A stretch of 64,000 nt of DNA from Roridomyces roridus (GCA_029378245.1 JARKIF010000017.1:124001-188000); one strand, 5' to 3'; shown: positions 1-12,842, numbered from the stretch's first letter. Made by a program: numbers and translations. The notes: generated by a model from the letters alone, not told the origin.

Positions 1-693
1 CGCAGCTTCCCCAGTTTTCCTGATGACGAATGGCGCTAGGAGCAACGGAGGATCGAAGCGCAGGGAAAAAAGCCAGTTTACAGTTTGCTTGCTTCTTTGC
101 ACAGGCTCTAATTTCAGCGACACACCCAGGCCAATGAGTATTGCCACCGAGGCTGAAAGCCGAAAGCGAAACGTCCGTCGTCGATCATGAGGGAAAGACA
201 CAAGGTGATTCATGACAAGGCAATCCTTCGCTTCGCTCCGGAAATTGCTCTGCAAGGCGGCCAGTCGCAGATTCGAGCGAAATCAATTTCAAATAGGCAC
301 TACTCAAGCGTTGGAAGGTAGGTAAGCGAACATCGTCAGATTCACAGAGGGACGGCCTTGAAGTTGCATCAGGTTCGCGGTCCAAAAATCGTGAAAGGAA
401 AAAATAACACATACCTTACCCGTGCGTAAAGATGTTCAGGATTCTCCGTCTTGCACAATGTTGAGACATTTTCTCTCCGCGGCCAGCCAGCATCATCATC
501 ATCCACATGGGAGGATGCCGCCCTACGCCGCACTGGAACCTTTGGACAGCTTGAGCACGCCACAGACACGGAATAGACCAGAGCAACAGCGATGCAACAG
601 CGACGCGGGCATCGTTCCAGATGGTGAGAGACACAGAGGACGGACGGGTCCGACAGGAAGGTCTGGGAAGGACATGTTGCGGCCGGCTTGGAA
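1..693. other. Left-edge spacer, no supported gene
   Basis: Open frames exist on both strands but none has a recognisable domain, a convincing exon chain or a clear start context. I see no LTR or inverted repeat here apart from the flank of the next element. A gene fragment entering from outside the window cannot be excluded. Confidence 0.4.
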
Positions 694-1337
694 GACGGAG
701 GTAGGGATGCACACCGCCCGTCTACGGGTGACGGCCGTCAAATTGACGGCACGAGACGGGTACGGGCCGTCAAATCAACGGCCGTCTTTTGACATCCGAC
801 CGGGCTCGACGGGTACGGGACGGCAAAAATGACGGGCACGGCCGTCAAAAGACGGGTCTCTTGTCAACCTCATCAAACCGCGGGCATTTTAATTCTATAG
901 AAGAGGGATCCACCACAGATGTGTTGTAAATGCCATTCTCTTTGATTCTGCTGAGCCAACAGCTATTCCACAGTCATTGACACTGGTTTGATGTGAATTT
1001 GATGTCAGAGATTCCATCAATCAGGCTTCAATCAGCAGATAAAGCAGCGATAGAAGCCCCGGATCTGAAATAGGCGGGCATTTGGCGGGCATCATGAGTT
1101 ACACGAGTCTCCTGATGACTGGCCCATCAAGTGCCCGCCCAAATTCCATCTGATCCCACCCACACGGACGCCAACCCGTAGACGGCCCGTCAATCTGCGA
1201 GATTGACGGGACGGACGGCAATGTTGCCGTCCCGTATATTTCTTCAATCAAGAGCCCGACGGGTACGGGTACGTACCCGTGTACGGACGGCCGTCAAACG
1301 GTTTGTGACGGGTACGGTGTGCATTCCTAGACGGAGG
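694..1337. mobile_element. hAT-type MITE with 8-bp target duplication
   Basis: The element spans 702-1329 (628 bp). It is bounded by inverted ends starting TAGGGATGCACACCG on the left and TAGGAATGCACACCG on the right, read inward. The flanks 694-701 and 1330-1337 are an identical 8-bp duplication, GACGGAGG. An 8-bp duplication with ends starting TAGGG is the hAT superfamily signature. Both subterminal regions are packed with direct and inverted copies of GACGGGTACGGG and GGCCGTCAAA, as expected of transposase binding sites. No transposase frame is present, so it must be non-autonomous. Confidence 0.85.
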
Positions 1338-1596
1338 TGGTCTCTGACAGGAGGACTTGTCGGAGTGAGGTGGGTGGAAGAATTCAGGAGGGAGGTGGGG
1401 GATGTGTAATAGTATTGCGAAGGGATGGTAGCAATTTCCAAGCTTGGTCTGAGTAGTAAAAAGATTGTAGTTTCAATGGAAGAGTATCTGAGGGATGATC
1501 ATGAGAAGCTAGCTTGAGGACCGTCGAGACAACACTTGAGGAGCATTTTTGAGCATCCATGGCCGAAGACGAATAGTAGTAGGCAGCCGGAACGGG

Positions 1597-2051
1597 TATG
1601 GTGCGCGTCGCCTAAACACCACCAACTTTGTACAATCAGTGATGCCATCATTGATGTCCCAAATCCACTGTCGAAGAAGAACTTTTTTGTTTACCCCTTT
1701 TTGCGGGCCCTGGAGCTCTCAAAGACGTCACTGGACATGTGCAGAGATAGAAAGACCACCACAAAAGCGCAGGCAACACCAATTGAGGTGTATGAAGAGG
1801 TCAGGTCTCGGGCATAGTACCCGATAAGGCAACCCACGTAACTGATTGATTGATGGTATCACTGATGTCCCAAATCGCCGGCTGAGAAAATAATAACTCT
1901 TTCAATAATGAGCCGATTGGCAATCCCTCTTGAGGGATTGTTCTACTATCTAATTGAAGTGTTTTCACCAGAGGACTAAGCGTGGGAAGGTTTCCTTGAG
2001 GTGCCATAATCCTTGTACAAGTTTGGTGGTGTTTAGGCGACGCGCACCATA
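1597..2051. mobile_element. TA-flanked MITE with ~38-bp inverted repeats
   Basis: Inverted repeats start TGGTGCGCGTCGCCTAAACA at 1599 and end at 2049. They run through CACCACCAA and TTGTACAA with about two mismatches. The dinucleotide TA flanks both ends (1597-1598 and 2050-2051), as in Tc1/mariner-type elements. There is no coding potential inside, so this is a 451-bp non-autonomous element. A related direct motif (GATGTCCCAAATC) occurs twice inside. Confidence 0.7.
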
Positions 2052-2728
2052 GGAGGGGGTGACGGCGGATAGGCAGGGCTCTCCGAGTATATATCTCCCC
2101 ATGCCGGCGACGCGTCGTTCTCTGGGGAGTGGGCAAAGCTCTGTTGAGGTCCGTGCTTCGTTGCTCAGCTGCAGTCTGTCAAAAAGCTGTAGACATGTCG
2201 AAGCTGTGTCAAGTGCTGTAAATGTTGATTAAAATGATAAAGAACCGGATTAGAAGCACGGCACACAGAGAGAGATGGAGGAAGGAGTAAGTACAAACAA
2301 CTCAACAAACAAGTAACATCTATGGATAATGGATTGCATTCGTCAACGAAGCACATTCGTTTTTACATCTTCGTAAGTATCGTAGAGCGTACGACATGAG
2401 GGACATCAAAGTAAGTATGTATGTAGTACAAAATTTTCAGACAATGCGGAGCCCCGCGGACAGTAGGATGGTACAGAAAGCAGGGACAGCGCAAGATAGA
2501 TAGATAGCATTTTTGGAGCATGGAGAGCAGTCATAACGTCAAAGCAGAGACAAGGAAAACCAGAAAGCAAAAAGATCTCGTATCGTACAAGAAACTTGGC
2601 AGATCGTAAGAAAAACATTCGAGGGACGTCAGATTTTTTTTCGTCGAGACGTAAAAGGGTTCGGGATCGTGAGGAGACGTGGGGTTTGTTAGAAGTCGTG
2701 GGGAGCGTGAAGGAGTTGGTGGAATGGA
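2052..2728. other. Spacer downstream of the large minus-strand gene
   Basis: Probably holds the 3' UTR of the gene at 2729-9472. A short GATA run lies near 2495-2510. I see no coding exon or inverted repeat. Confidence 0.4.
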
Positions 2729-5700
2729 TCAAGCCGCGACCAGAGTCTGGCGCGGAGTAGGGGCGCCCGGGCGGGCAGGGGTAGGGCGTCCACGAGGTCG
2801 AGGACGATTGAGTCTCAGCGATTCGCCGGGTCTGCACGCGAATATAAGCCGATGAAAGAAAAAAAGACGAGAAGATACGTACGTCATCATGAATGAGATG
2901 CTAGTGTTATTCTCCTTTTGGTCGGTCGACGCTTTCGTGCTCCGCTTCGCCCAACCAAGAGCAGTCCGACGGGCAGCGGATCCCACACGAGGGCGAGCAT
3001 TGGGTGCAAGGCCCCACGCATTCTCGCGTTTGGGAGACACGGGGACAGGCGGCAGCGGCGGCAGCTCGGCGTTAAAGTCGACGTCTTGCAGCGCAAACGC
3101 CCGGTGAAGCTCGGCGGGGGATGGACGATCAGGCGTAGGCTTGGGCGAGGCGGCAGTCGGGGTCTGGCGTTGCGGGTAGGGTGACGCACGGGACGAGGTC
3201 CGCGAGCGGATTCTGCGGGGACCTAGCTCCGAAGGAAGCGGCCCATAGTTCTGCACAGAGTGCTGCAGCAGGGCACGCATATCCCGCGGATCCTTGGGAG
3301 GCTGGAACGCTGCAGAAAACAATCAGTAAGACCCAGAAGCAAAAGGATGAAAACGCACCTTGGAGCGCGTACACAGAAAAGGGCGTGTCTGACCAAGTCC
3401 GCTTGCTCTCCTCGACAGTCTCCTCCGCCTCGTGACGCAGCGCGTGATACTTGCGCAATACAAGGATACCCCGCTCGTCATCCCAGCTCGGCGCTCCAGG
3501 AGTCATATCAATCGAGCTGCTGTCGTGGTCGACGATAAAAACACCCTGGCAAGCCGTCGGACTGCTCTTCTTGGACGTCACGGAAGACGGGGCAGGGCTG
3601 GGATGTTCCTCTTGGATCGTCTCGTACACCGACGACCGGGAAGCCCGAGCATGGGAAAAGCGGCGGCGATGACCATGGCCGCGAGCCCGCGAACGTACAT
3701 GATCCCGAGCAACACTCGACATGGGATGCGTGGCATTAGAAAGGATCACGTTGACCTCCGACATGTCAATGTCGATACTGGACTGCGAGCCGTCCGACAT
3801 GGAGGAACCCTCGGCAGAGGAAAGCGGTGGCGTCTCAGCGCCCGAGCTGGATGTGGTGATCGTCGAGGAGCGCGACCTGTTGGGACTGGGGCGCGAAAAG
3901 ACAGGAGATACATGCACTGAAAATCCATGTCAGCGATAACGTAAAGAGCAGAGAAACAAAAGGACTCACATCCCGAATTGTCCTCGCCCAAAGCGACGAG
4001 GGCATTCTCCTCCAGACTCTGTCGGACCAAAAGCCCCTGCTGCGCCCTGATCATGCGCTCCCCGCCAAACTTGGAAGACGAGGTCGAGGGCTTGGTGGTA
4101 ATGATCCGCGCCTTGTTCGGCTGCTCGTGCTCGTCTTGGTAAAGCGCGTGCTTTCGCTTCTCCACGCGCACGCAGGGAGAAGCCTCAAAGACGGAGCCGA
4201 TGGAGCGACGACGAACGTGACCACCGCCGAGCATCTGAAAGAAACTATTAGTCGAGATATAAAGTAGAAGACGGGACGTACGGAAATCATCGTATCGTCC
4301 TCTTTCATCGGGCTGTGCATGGAATTGTTAATGCTAAGCATCGACAGCGGGCGGAACTGATTCGGAGGCAGGAGATGCCCATTCGGCGGATTGTGGTCGT
4401 CGTAGCCAAAGACCGAATCCGATGACATCGAGGAACGATGGCCCGTCTTTTCGAAAAGCGAGTCCTCCATCGACGACCGGCGCTCCTCATCCATAATCGA
4501 GTCATAGTCATACGACGACCGATCTCGCATCATGTCCCTGTGGCTCTCGGGAGGCGAGGCAGAAATGGCACTGAGAGGCTCCCCAAAGGATCGACCCTCA
4601 TCATACGTCTGGAACATCTTGTCCCCAACTCCAGGCCGTCCCAAACGCGCCACCGAATAGTCACTCATCACCGAATCCATCGACGAGTCTTGCCGATGAC
4701 GAGCCCACGCAGCCCGACCGCCATTCGCACCATACGCGGCATACTGATGGGCCAGAGAACTCCCACTTGTGCTGGTGTCATTCTCACTCAGACGGTGAGA
4801 CGCAAAGCTGCGGTTGTAGTTGTAGAAGCTATTCGGGGGTCCCTGAGACGCGACGCTCATATTGGATTCACGACGACGATGACCACGAGCTGCACTGGAC
4901 GGAGCAGGAGCCTTGAAGTAGAAGCTAGAAGCATCCGATTCGACGCGCTTGCGCGGCGGGCGGCCGAGGAAGGAAAACGTATCCTCGACGTTGATGGACA
5001 TGGAAATCGAAAGATCTTCAGAGGAGGGCCGCTCGCGCAAGCTGGGCATGGCCAGACCATAATCGAAAGGGTCGGGAATGCCGTTATTCGTGACATGGCC
5101 GTAGGACGAGACAGACGCGATGCTAAACACGGACTCGTGTCTGCCGTGAGGAGCACGCCGATTGTTGCTAGCTGCAGGCGGGGGGTAGAATGCAGGTCGG
5201 TTCTGGTGGAACTCAAAGCCGCGGCGGACTTCGTCAAACGAATCAAGACCGGTGAAGCTGGCAGTGGAGACAGGACGCGAGTGAGAGCGCGAGTACAAGC
5301 TCATCATTGACGCCCGTGATTTGTCAGCGCTCACGTTTGCGTGTGCAAATATGGACTTGAGCACCGACTCGTCAGCGCTAGACTCAACGCTGCCGCGACC
5401 CTGGATATCCGCCGCATTGGCAAAGATCGAATTAAGCACCGACTCGTCCTCCTCAAGAAGCTCGCCAAGCGATTGCGACCGAACATGAGACGGAGGAGGA
5501 ATGATGTCCGCGAGCGTCATTGGCTTCTTCTCTTTGGGCTTCTCCTGCGCGCCGCCAAACTTGAAAGCGACATTGAGCTGCCCATCCGAGGGGCCGGCCA
5601 ACGCAAACGGACGCGGCGGAACCATCAAGCTCCCGTCGCTGCGGAAGCTATCAGAGCCAGGGAGGAACGTGGGTTCGCGCAGATGAACGGGCTGCGACTC

Positions 5701-8700
5701 GGTGAAGAGCTCAATCTCCATACTATGATCGCCACGGACGTCATCATCGCGAGTGATCTCGCCCGCAAACGTAAGATCCTTCATGTCCACCAGCTGCGAA
5801 ACAGACTCGGGGATGCTGAACCCAAGCGAGGTCTGCTCGCCGGATGAAGAAGAGTCAGAGCTGTCCTGCTCCTGCTTGAGTGCCATCGGGATGGGAGGAA
5901 GCGGCGGTGGGACATCGACACTAAGCAGATTACGGAGGTCAATCTTGGCCGGAGTTTTGAAAGCTGGTAACATTTGGTTAGATTGAAAAATGATTTCGTC
6001 CCGATTCGACTCACCATTCTCGAGCTGCTCAACAAAACTCAATCGATCCGATCCACCCGACTCGTTCAGCTTCATGAGCTCCCCAGTAAAGTCGAACGAC
6101 TTGTTCGTCGTATCATCCTCAGTCGGCGACGTAGCTCCATCATCGTCAATGAGGAAAATCGGCAACTGCAGGATCGGCGGCGAAGGCGACACCTCGGGCA
6201 AAGGCACATCAGGAGGTAAACCCGGCGACTCCACATTAACAGGAGGACGGAACGAGAACGTATCATCAACGGGAGACGCCCCGCGCGATGCAGTCAAGAT
6301 CACCTGCAGCTCGTCAGGGATATCCGAATCAGGGTCAGACGCGTCGAGGTCCTCGCATTCATAGCCCGAGACATCTGAACCTCCCATAGTCCCGCCCATG
6401 CCCAAAACGCGCTTGGCATCACGTGCGAGCGGCATGCCGGTAGTGCTGCCGCGGCTGCTACGCGGTGGGGAAGCCGCAGCATCGGGGAGGAGAGATGAGC
6501 GATTGCGAGAGTGCCGCGTAAAGACGGGCGCCAGAACGGGAGCGTCGACAGAACTAGAAGACGAACGCGAGCCAAACGTGAGACTCGACGGGGCACGCAT
6601 ATCAATGGCTATCTGATCGTCTGACGCAGACGAGGGAGCGGGGGACATGGAAGTCGGGATAGAAATGGTAGGTCGGATACCCGACGGGCGCAGACGAAGC
6701 GGCTGGAAGACGGGCGCTGGCTCAGGCTCGGGCGTAGGCGTCATCGTCCGACGATGCATCCTCTTGAAAGTGCTGTCGGTAGCGGTAGGAACGACGCGCG
6801 GTGGAGAAGCGTCATTGAGGACTGGCCATGGCGCGATCTGCTGCCCGAGCATCGCTTTGGGAGAAGCCCGCGCAGCATACGGACGCAAAGAGCTGACAGA
6901 TCCATCACTGGCGCGAAGCGTCTTGGTCTTGGCTCTGCTCGTCGGGCTCTCTTGCCACTCTTTGCGCGGAACGATAGGCGCTCTGGCTGGCGAAGGCGTA
7001 TTGCCGGGCGTAGCTTCAAGATCAAGATGGTTTATGAGCTGTGCGAGATCGTTGGTCGCTGCATCGAGGAGATTGAGGACGTCTGTAAAGTCGTCAGTAT
7101 CTCATCCCAAGAAAAAAGATACAAAACTTACTATCCGCACCATCAGTCGCTCCTCTCGGACGTTGACCAACAATCATATCGTCCGAAACGGGACGAGGGC
7201 GCGGTCGCTTGGGGGTCGCAGCGACCGGCGCCACATCCACCTGCATCACCTCCTCATCATCCTCATCCATAGACCCATGTCCATCAGTCGTCGCCTCCTC
7301 CACCGTCAACATCGGCGGACCCACCTCGGACGTCGCCGAAGACGAAGATCTCCTCGACCCCAGACCAGGAAACACCTCACTGAGCGGGGTACGACGACGA
7401 CCATCCGACGAACGCCGGCTCTCCCTGCCCTCCTTCTCCTTCTCCTTGTTCTCCTTCCTCATCTTCATCTTCTCCTTCCCACCCCGCACCCTGTCAACCA
7501 CCTCCTCCGCCCATCTGACACTCCCCGTACTGACACTGCTCACACGCGACCCCGTAGAGCTCCCGCTCGACAAGACAGACATCGGGCGCAAGCTCGAAGC
7601 ACCGCTCCCGCGTCTATTGACACCCGCGGATTCAGCGCTCAGGCGATTGGGATTCATCGTTTGGGACGATGATGATGCAGCGGGAGCAGGAGCTGCAAAC
7701 ATGCTGGATGCCGTGCTCGCCTTGCCGCCGCTGACACGCCCAATAGTCAACGCGCTCGGCAGCCCCAGGCCAATCCCACCAGGGCCCGTACTCCCCTTCC
7801 CACCACCAACTCGGGCAGAACCGAGCCCAAGACCAAGGATACTCCTCTTGCGCTGCACGGGTGACGCACCCAGCGCGCCAACTTCAAAGCTGCTGCCCGA
7901 GGACTTGGGGACACGTTTCTCCTTCCCACCCTTCTTCTCCTTCTCCTTCTCCTTCTTCCCCTTGACCGTCTCCTCCTTGGCTTTGACTTTAACCTTCTTC
8001 TTGGCGCGGATGGTGCCCTCACCCTCCAGCTGCTCGTTCTCCGCGGGTTTCTCGTCCCACAACCTCGCCATACTCCGAACGCTGCGCATCGCGCGAACAG
8101 CAATGGAGCCGCTCTCCTTGTCTTTCAAAGGAGCCGCGCCAGGGACGGAAAGGAAACCCGTCGTAGGCGTGCCAGACCGTGGACCCGGTACAGGCGTTGG
8201 CGCGCGTGAGAGAGCGACAGGCGTTGCCGTTTGACCCAGGGTAGACGCGGGTGTAGCGAGGAGGATGCCGCTAGACGCCAGAGCAGACGCGCTTCGTTTG
8301 ACAGGGTCGGGTTTGGCTGCAGGATGGTCATTGTATATGCCCAGTGCAGACGCGCTTCGCTGTGGATGCGGATGAGAATACGGGAAGGAGGTGCCGGGTG
8401 GAGGTTTGGGAGGTGATTGACGTGCAGAGGCAGGGGGCTGGTACGTCTCTGCACGAGTCATGGTGGCGTAGGGTGAGGAGGCACCGGGGAGGTTGGCGTA
8501 GCGATTAGTAGAGGGCTGTTGCTGGGTAGCGAGGGAGGGCGCGCTAAGGAGGCCAGCGCTGACGCTGCGTTGGTAGTCGGCGCGTGGTGTTGGTGTAGGG
8601 GCGGAGGAGAGAGCACTTGACGCGCCCAAAGAGTTGTAGCGTTTCTGAGGGGGGAAGGGGAGGTCTGAGCGAGAGGATGAGTAAAGGTAGTAAGCAATAG

Positions 8701-9472
8701 TAAAGGAGTAGTACCCTTGGTGATGCCTCGACCGCGGATACTGGGGACCTCGACCATATCGAGCGTGCAGTCGGGCTCGCCAGGAAGGTGAGCCTGCATC
8801 TTGGCGGCCGTGTCGCGCTGCACAAAGGCGACTTGAGGAGCCTCGAGAGTCGGGGTCGGCGGCAGGGATCCTGGGCCAGGAGCTAGGAGGGAGGATTAGT
8901 ATAGTAAAGAAGAAAGCAGAGAAGGACATGCATTTTCCCCGCTTGACGAATCCCAATACACCACCGCCCGTGTCCTTCCTCCCACGCGTGAGGTTCCACC
9001 ACTTGTCCTTCCCAGCGTCCTTCTCCTTCGCGAGGGGCTGCGAGCTTGTATTCGTCACGTCCGCAAAGACAGCATCGACTCGCCCACGCGTCTTGACCTT
9101 CTTGCGTATCAAGACCATCCCTTCGCCACCCTCCTCGGCATCATCCGCCCACACTCCTCCGTCGCGCCAAGAGCCTTGAAGAGAGCCTTGAAGATGTCCC
9201 TCTTCGGCTCCAGCATCAACGTGCACTTCCCACCCTCGTCCAGTGACCGAACCCTCACCGCCAACGCGCCGTACGATGTCGCTAAAGTCGCCCCCGTGCA
9301 TGCCCGCGCCGCGGGCTGTGTTGTACGGTGTAGGGCTGGGAGCAGCGCCCGTAAACATCGCGAGGCCCGACTTCTTCTTGGCGAGAGCGTGGGCAGGGGG
9401 AGTGTCTGTGGCAGCAGAGACATCGGGAGTGGGGACGATGAGGCGGATGCTGGGGACATTGACACCCGCCAT
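2729..9472 (-). CDS. Large conserved basidiomycete protein, unknown function
   Basis: Nine exons encode about 2,114 aa. Introns are at 2832-2882, 3310-3358, 3917-3969, 4235-4281, 5964-6014, 7083-7131, 8665-8714 and 8883-8931 (47-53 nt each); the exon sum is exactly 2,115 codons. The start is the ATG at 9472, which begins MAGVNVPSIRLIVPTP. The protein is Ser/Pro-rich and probably largely disordered. It has a Lys/Glu-rich stretch near residues 560-590, many RRxS-type sites, and acidic Ser-rich segments. A more ordered part near the C terminus contains RGILVLRKYHALRHEAEETV, then TWSDTPFSVYALQ and QNYGPLPSELGPRR. That pattern resembles conserved hypothetical proteins of Agaricomycetes, but I know no assigned function. 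Signalling scaffold or cytoskeletal roles are only guesses. The first intron appears to use a GC donor (GCATGT). Confidence 0.85.
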
Positions 9473-10045
9473 AGTAGATTTTGAGGTCGTCGTTAGTCGT
9501 AGATCGTGCGTTACTTGAGTGGGCTTTTCTTCTACGGGGACAGGTGAGCCATGAAGGGTAAGAGGCAGAAGAGAAGACTTGCCTAGACAAAAAGGGAGAC
9601 TCACTTTACCTGGACGCTGCGTCGCCGGCGTGGACGAGGACAAGAGCAGACGACGGGTGGCTATGCAATGCGTCAACCAACTAGGTCACGCAGAATCCAC
9701 GTGACATCGGAGACGCGTCCAACTCGGGAACAAGGTAAATGACCGGTAATAAGAGACCGGGGACAGTTCGAAAGGCAGTAAAATACATCGCAAAGTCCGG
9801 ATTGAGTTCCATGCTCCCTTCAAGTTCGTCTAGATCTTCAACCCGGAGACCAACCGGAGACAAATAATTCTCAAAAAACAGCGAAACAAGTGGATCCACA
9901 GACCGGGAGTCGAACCCAGGCGGTTGTCCAAGAGGCAATATCAACTCATACGCGCTCAGTGCATTAACCTCTGAGTCTGAGGCTGGGTAATAACCACGAA
10001 TGCGTCTCGGAATTTGGTTGAAAAGTGATGGTCTGATCGCAGGAG
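9473..10045. other. Upstream region with one tRNA-like motif
   Basis: Contains the presumed promoter of the minus-strand gene. At 9905-9918 there is a reverse B-box-like motif (GGGAGTCGAACCCAGG). A minus-strand open frame of 128 codons (9681-10067) runs across it but has no recognisable domain and I do not call it a gene. Confidence 0.4.
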
Positions 10046-11622
10046 ATACACTGCCGGCAAAACCCACCGCACCTCGAAAGGAGGTGCAGTCAAAAGACCT
10101 TTCTCTAAGGTAACCGTTCTTTGATGCCTTTGTTATCCCAACAAAGGCGTGACGTGCCGGCTGTTCCGGATAAAGAAATTGGAAACAAATACCTTACACT
10201 GAAATCTGAAAAAATCGAGAATTAACTTGGCTGGATAATTAATAATACCAACTAAGTAACAAGCTGCGCCTCAGCCGTGAACTAGCCATTGACTAGCCGC
10301 AGGTCAGTGCCGAAGCAGGCTGAGACTGGCCATCAGGTAGGTACAGATTAGATGATGTGGGATCAGGAAGGTTACTCATGGCCACATCTCTCTCTCTGCA
10401 ATCTCTCTGTTGGCAACTTGGACATCACCTGGCTGCCCTTTGCCCGCACTGAATCCCGCCACCGCCTATCGATGCCGTCCCGCCCCAGCCGTGCCTTTGT
10501 CAAAATCAATATACATTTTTATCACTGCTTGCCTCGACAATGCCACTCACCTCGTTGTCATCGTTGTCCCGCCTTTGTTTGTTGTTGCCGTCGCCACCGG
10601 CTCCTCATCACCATGCTTTACACCCTCCCGCCCACCGTCGTCGTCCCGCCTGATCAGCCCCTTTGTTGAAATCAGTCCGCCAGCGTTACTGCATCCCGCC
10701 GCCTTTCACTTACCTCATCACCATCTTTGTCCCGCCTTGGTCTGTCGTTCTCTTCGCCGCCCGCTCCTTATCACCGTGCTTTGTGCCCTCCGCCCATCGT
10801 CGCCCTCCCGCCTGATCGGTACCTTCGTCAAAGTCAATATTCATTTTTTAATTTGTGTCATCCTTCTCGTCTTTTGGTCGTCTTTGTCATTGATCCTCCA
10901 GAACTTACATAAATCCAGGGCCAATTCCACACAACACTCAGCTGTTCAAGGAGGTGAGTGGCAAGCGGCGGATGGAGTCACAAACAAACAAAAAAGGCGG
11001 CGGAATGCAGTCACGCTGACGAAGACTGATTTTAACAAAGGCGCTGTTCAGGCGGGACGACAACGACGGGCGGAGGGGTCGAAGGCTGGCGATGAGGTGT
11101 CGAAGGTGACAGCCACGGCGGACAAAGGCGGGAAAAAGGTCACACAAGCGGGCGAGTGACGGGCGGCGCAGCATCAAAGACAAAGACTGATTCTGACCAA
11201 GGTGTTGATCAGGCCGGAAAATGGCAATGGGCGGGACGAGCACAGGCGACGAGGGGCTGGGCGACGGCCGAGGCAATGTCGGCACCGCGGCAGTGTGATG
11301 AAGATTTGCGCATCACCTCCACGCCGGGTCCCACATCTAATCTGTGCCTGCATCGGCACTGACCTGCGGTTAGTCAATGGCTAGTTCACCGCTGAAACGC
11401 GACTCGTTACTTAGTTTGTATTATTAATTATCCAGCTAAGTTGATTCTCGATTTTTTCAGATTTCAGTGTAAGGTATTTGTTTCCAATTTCTTTATCCGG
11501 AACAGCCGGCACGTCACGCCTTTGTTGGGATAACAAAGGCATCAAAGAACGGTTACCTTAGAGAGAAAGGTCCTTTGACTGCACCTCCTTTCGAGGTGCG
11601 GTGGGTTTTGCCGGCAGTGATA
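10046..11622. mobile_element. CACTG-ended foldback element, 3-bp duplication
   Basis: The element is 10049-11619 (1,571 bp). Its ends read CACTGCCGGCAAAAC inward from both sides, and ATA flanks both (10046-10048 and 11620-11622). The inverted arms are about 300 bp each (10049-~10360 and ~11310-11619) and nearly identical. The interior carries diverged direct and inverted copies of a C-rich unit containing GTCCCGCCTGATC (about 10560-10835 and 11030-11270), so the element can fold on itself over most of its length. CACTG ends plus a 3-bp duplication point to the CACTA superfamily. No transposase is encoded. Confidence 0.8.
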
Positions 11623-12139
11623 TTAGAAAGAAAAAATCACCTCTTGTGCAATATCACGGACCCGGGAATTGAACCCGGGCCCGTGGCTTTGCCGTGGCTA
11701 ATGCGGTGGCTAATGGGCTGATATGTGTGTCGGTAATGTCAGCTCTAGTAGTTGTTTGTGTGTTGAAGAACCGAGTGTATCTGTGGGACTTGACGACATC
11801 TCATTTCCTTCTTCTCGTAGCTAATTACACTCTTCCAAACTTGTATGAAGATCTAGCTAGAAACACCGCGTCGTTTGTCCTGAATTCCCCGCCAAAAAGA
11901 ATGAAGACGGAAAAAAAAACCCCTGCGTATCCAATGCATTTGTGCACAGGGAGTCGAACCCAGGGCCCAATACGCTCCATGAACCATTGGAGCTACCGCC
12001 CGCAGTTGTGAGGGCACCGGGAACGTGAACGCGTGAGCCAGTGACACCACCACTTGTAAGACTATATCTTAGCAGGAAAATGGATGCTCCACCCGTGCGA
12101 ATCCGGTAATGAACGTCCGTGCCTCCATCGTGCAGACGC
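11623..12139. repeat. tRNA-like fragments
   Basis: Two reverse-orientation B-box-like motifs lie at about 11661-11680 (GGGAATTGAACCCGGGC) and 11948-11966 (GGGAGTCGAACCCAGGGC). On the minus strand the second is preceded by an A-box-like TAGCTCCAATGG and a D-arm-like GCTCC/GGAGC pairing. Neither forms a full cloverleaf with matching acceptor ends. They look like heads of tRNA-derived SINEs rather than tRNA genes. Confidence 0.55.
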
Positions 12140-12360
12140 GTGGACCGTTATAGTACTGATGGAACCTCGACGAACTGGATGTATCTGATGTTTTTCCTGT
12201 CCTTCTTCTTTGGGGCCTTCTCCGAAACCTGATTGAAAAAAAGATTGGGCGGGTGTGACTACCTATTTGCGCCACAGGGAATCGAACCCAAGGCCGCATA
12301 TTAAATTTACTTAGAGCTGACTTTTTCGAGACGCATTGCGCAGTCGTATCCTTCAGGACG
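12140..12360 (-). repeat. SINE-like repeat copy 1, split by the retroelement
   Basis: The reverse B-box motif is at 12277-12293. The body to its left contains GGAACCTCGACGA and ACCTGATTGAAAA. The same order (GGAACCTCGACGA, AGATTGAAAA, reverse B box, GGCCGCAATACG, CTCCTTCAGGA) occurs at 19091-19320. The head continues beyond the inserted LTR element at 19032. The unit is tRNA-derived in layout, with the body as its 3' part on the minus strand. Confidence 0.6.
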
Positions 12361-12365
12361 CAGGG

Positions 12366-12841
12366 TGTCACGCGCTGACCTATTTGCGCACGTGACAACG
12401 CCAAACAAACCCGATATACATTGGCGCTGCACAGCGTTAAAGTCATGGGAACCCTGTCTCGATCGGATTGAAGAAGAAGCCGAGGAAGACATTATTTAAA
12501 GACGTGGGATAAGTTTCATATTTATGCACGACAGCGTGGATGAGGGATGAAGTTTTCGATCAGTGAACTGTCAGATCATGACAGGCTTCTATGAAGAACA
12601 CGGTGTAGACATGACAATAGGAAACGACAAAGATGCAGAACAATAGTGCATGTCGGAAGCCAGGACAATTAGTGTAGCATCGTAGATCTATTCCTCATAG
12701 TATAAAAGCAGTAGCTAGTCGTCGTATTCTGTACCCTCTCCTAGACTTTTATTCAGTTCATTTTACGAGCTTTAGTAGCGCACTACCCAATCCGCAGCAT
12801 CTTACCGCTGTTGGACGCGTGAAACAAGTCTTGTCGTGACA
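12366..12841 (+). repeat. 5' LTR
   Basis: 476 bp, starting TGTCACGCGC and ending GTGACA. It matches 18551-19026 except for one T/C difference near 12428 (GGCGCTGCACA against GGCGCCGCACA). It contains a TATA box at 12701-12708. Confidence 0.95.
12701..12753 (+). promoter_or_regulatory. LTR promoter: TATA box and likely R start
   Basis: TATAAAAG at 12701-12708 lies about 34 nt before TAGACTTTTATT (12742-12753). That 12-mer is exactly complementary to the primer-binding site just after the LTR. In self-priming elements the transcript's own 5' end anneals there, so transcription probably starts at or very near 12742. Confidence 0.7.
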
Positions 12842-12842
12842 T

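Noticed and set aside
6647..8234. Two long plus-strand open frames of 341 codons each (6647-7672 and 7209-8234)
   Set aside because: They are antisense to exons of the large minus-strand gene, whose nine exons join in one frame; their composition is what the complement of Ser/Arg-rich coding sequence gives.
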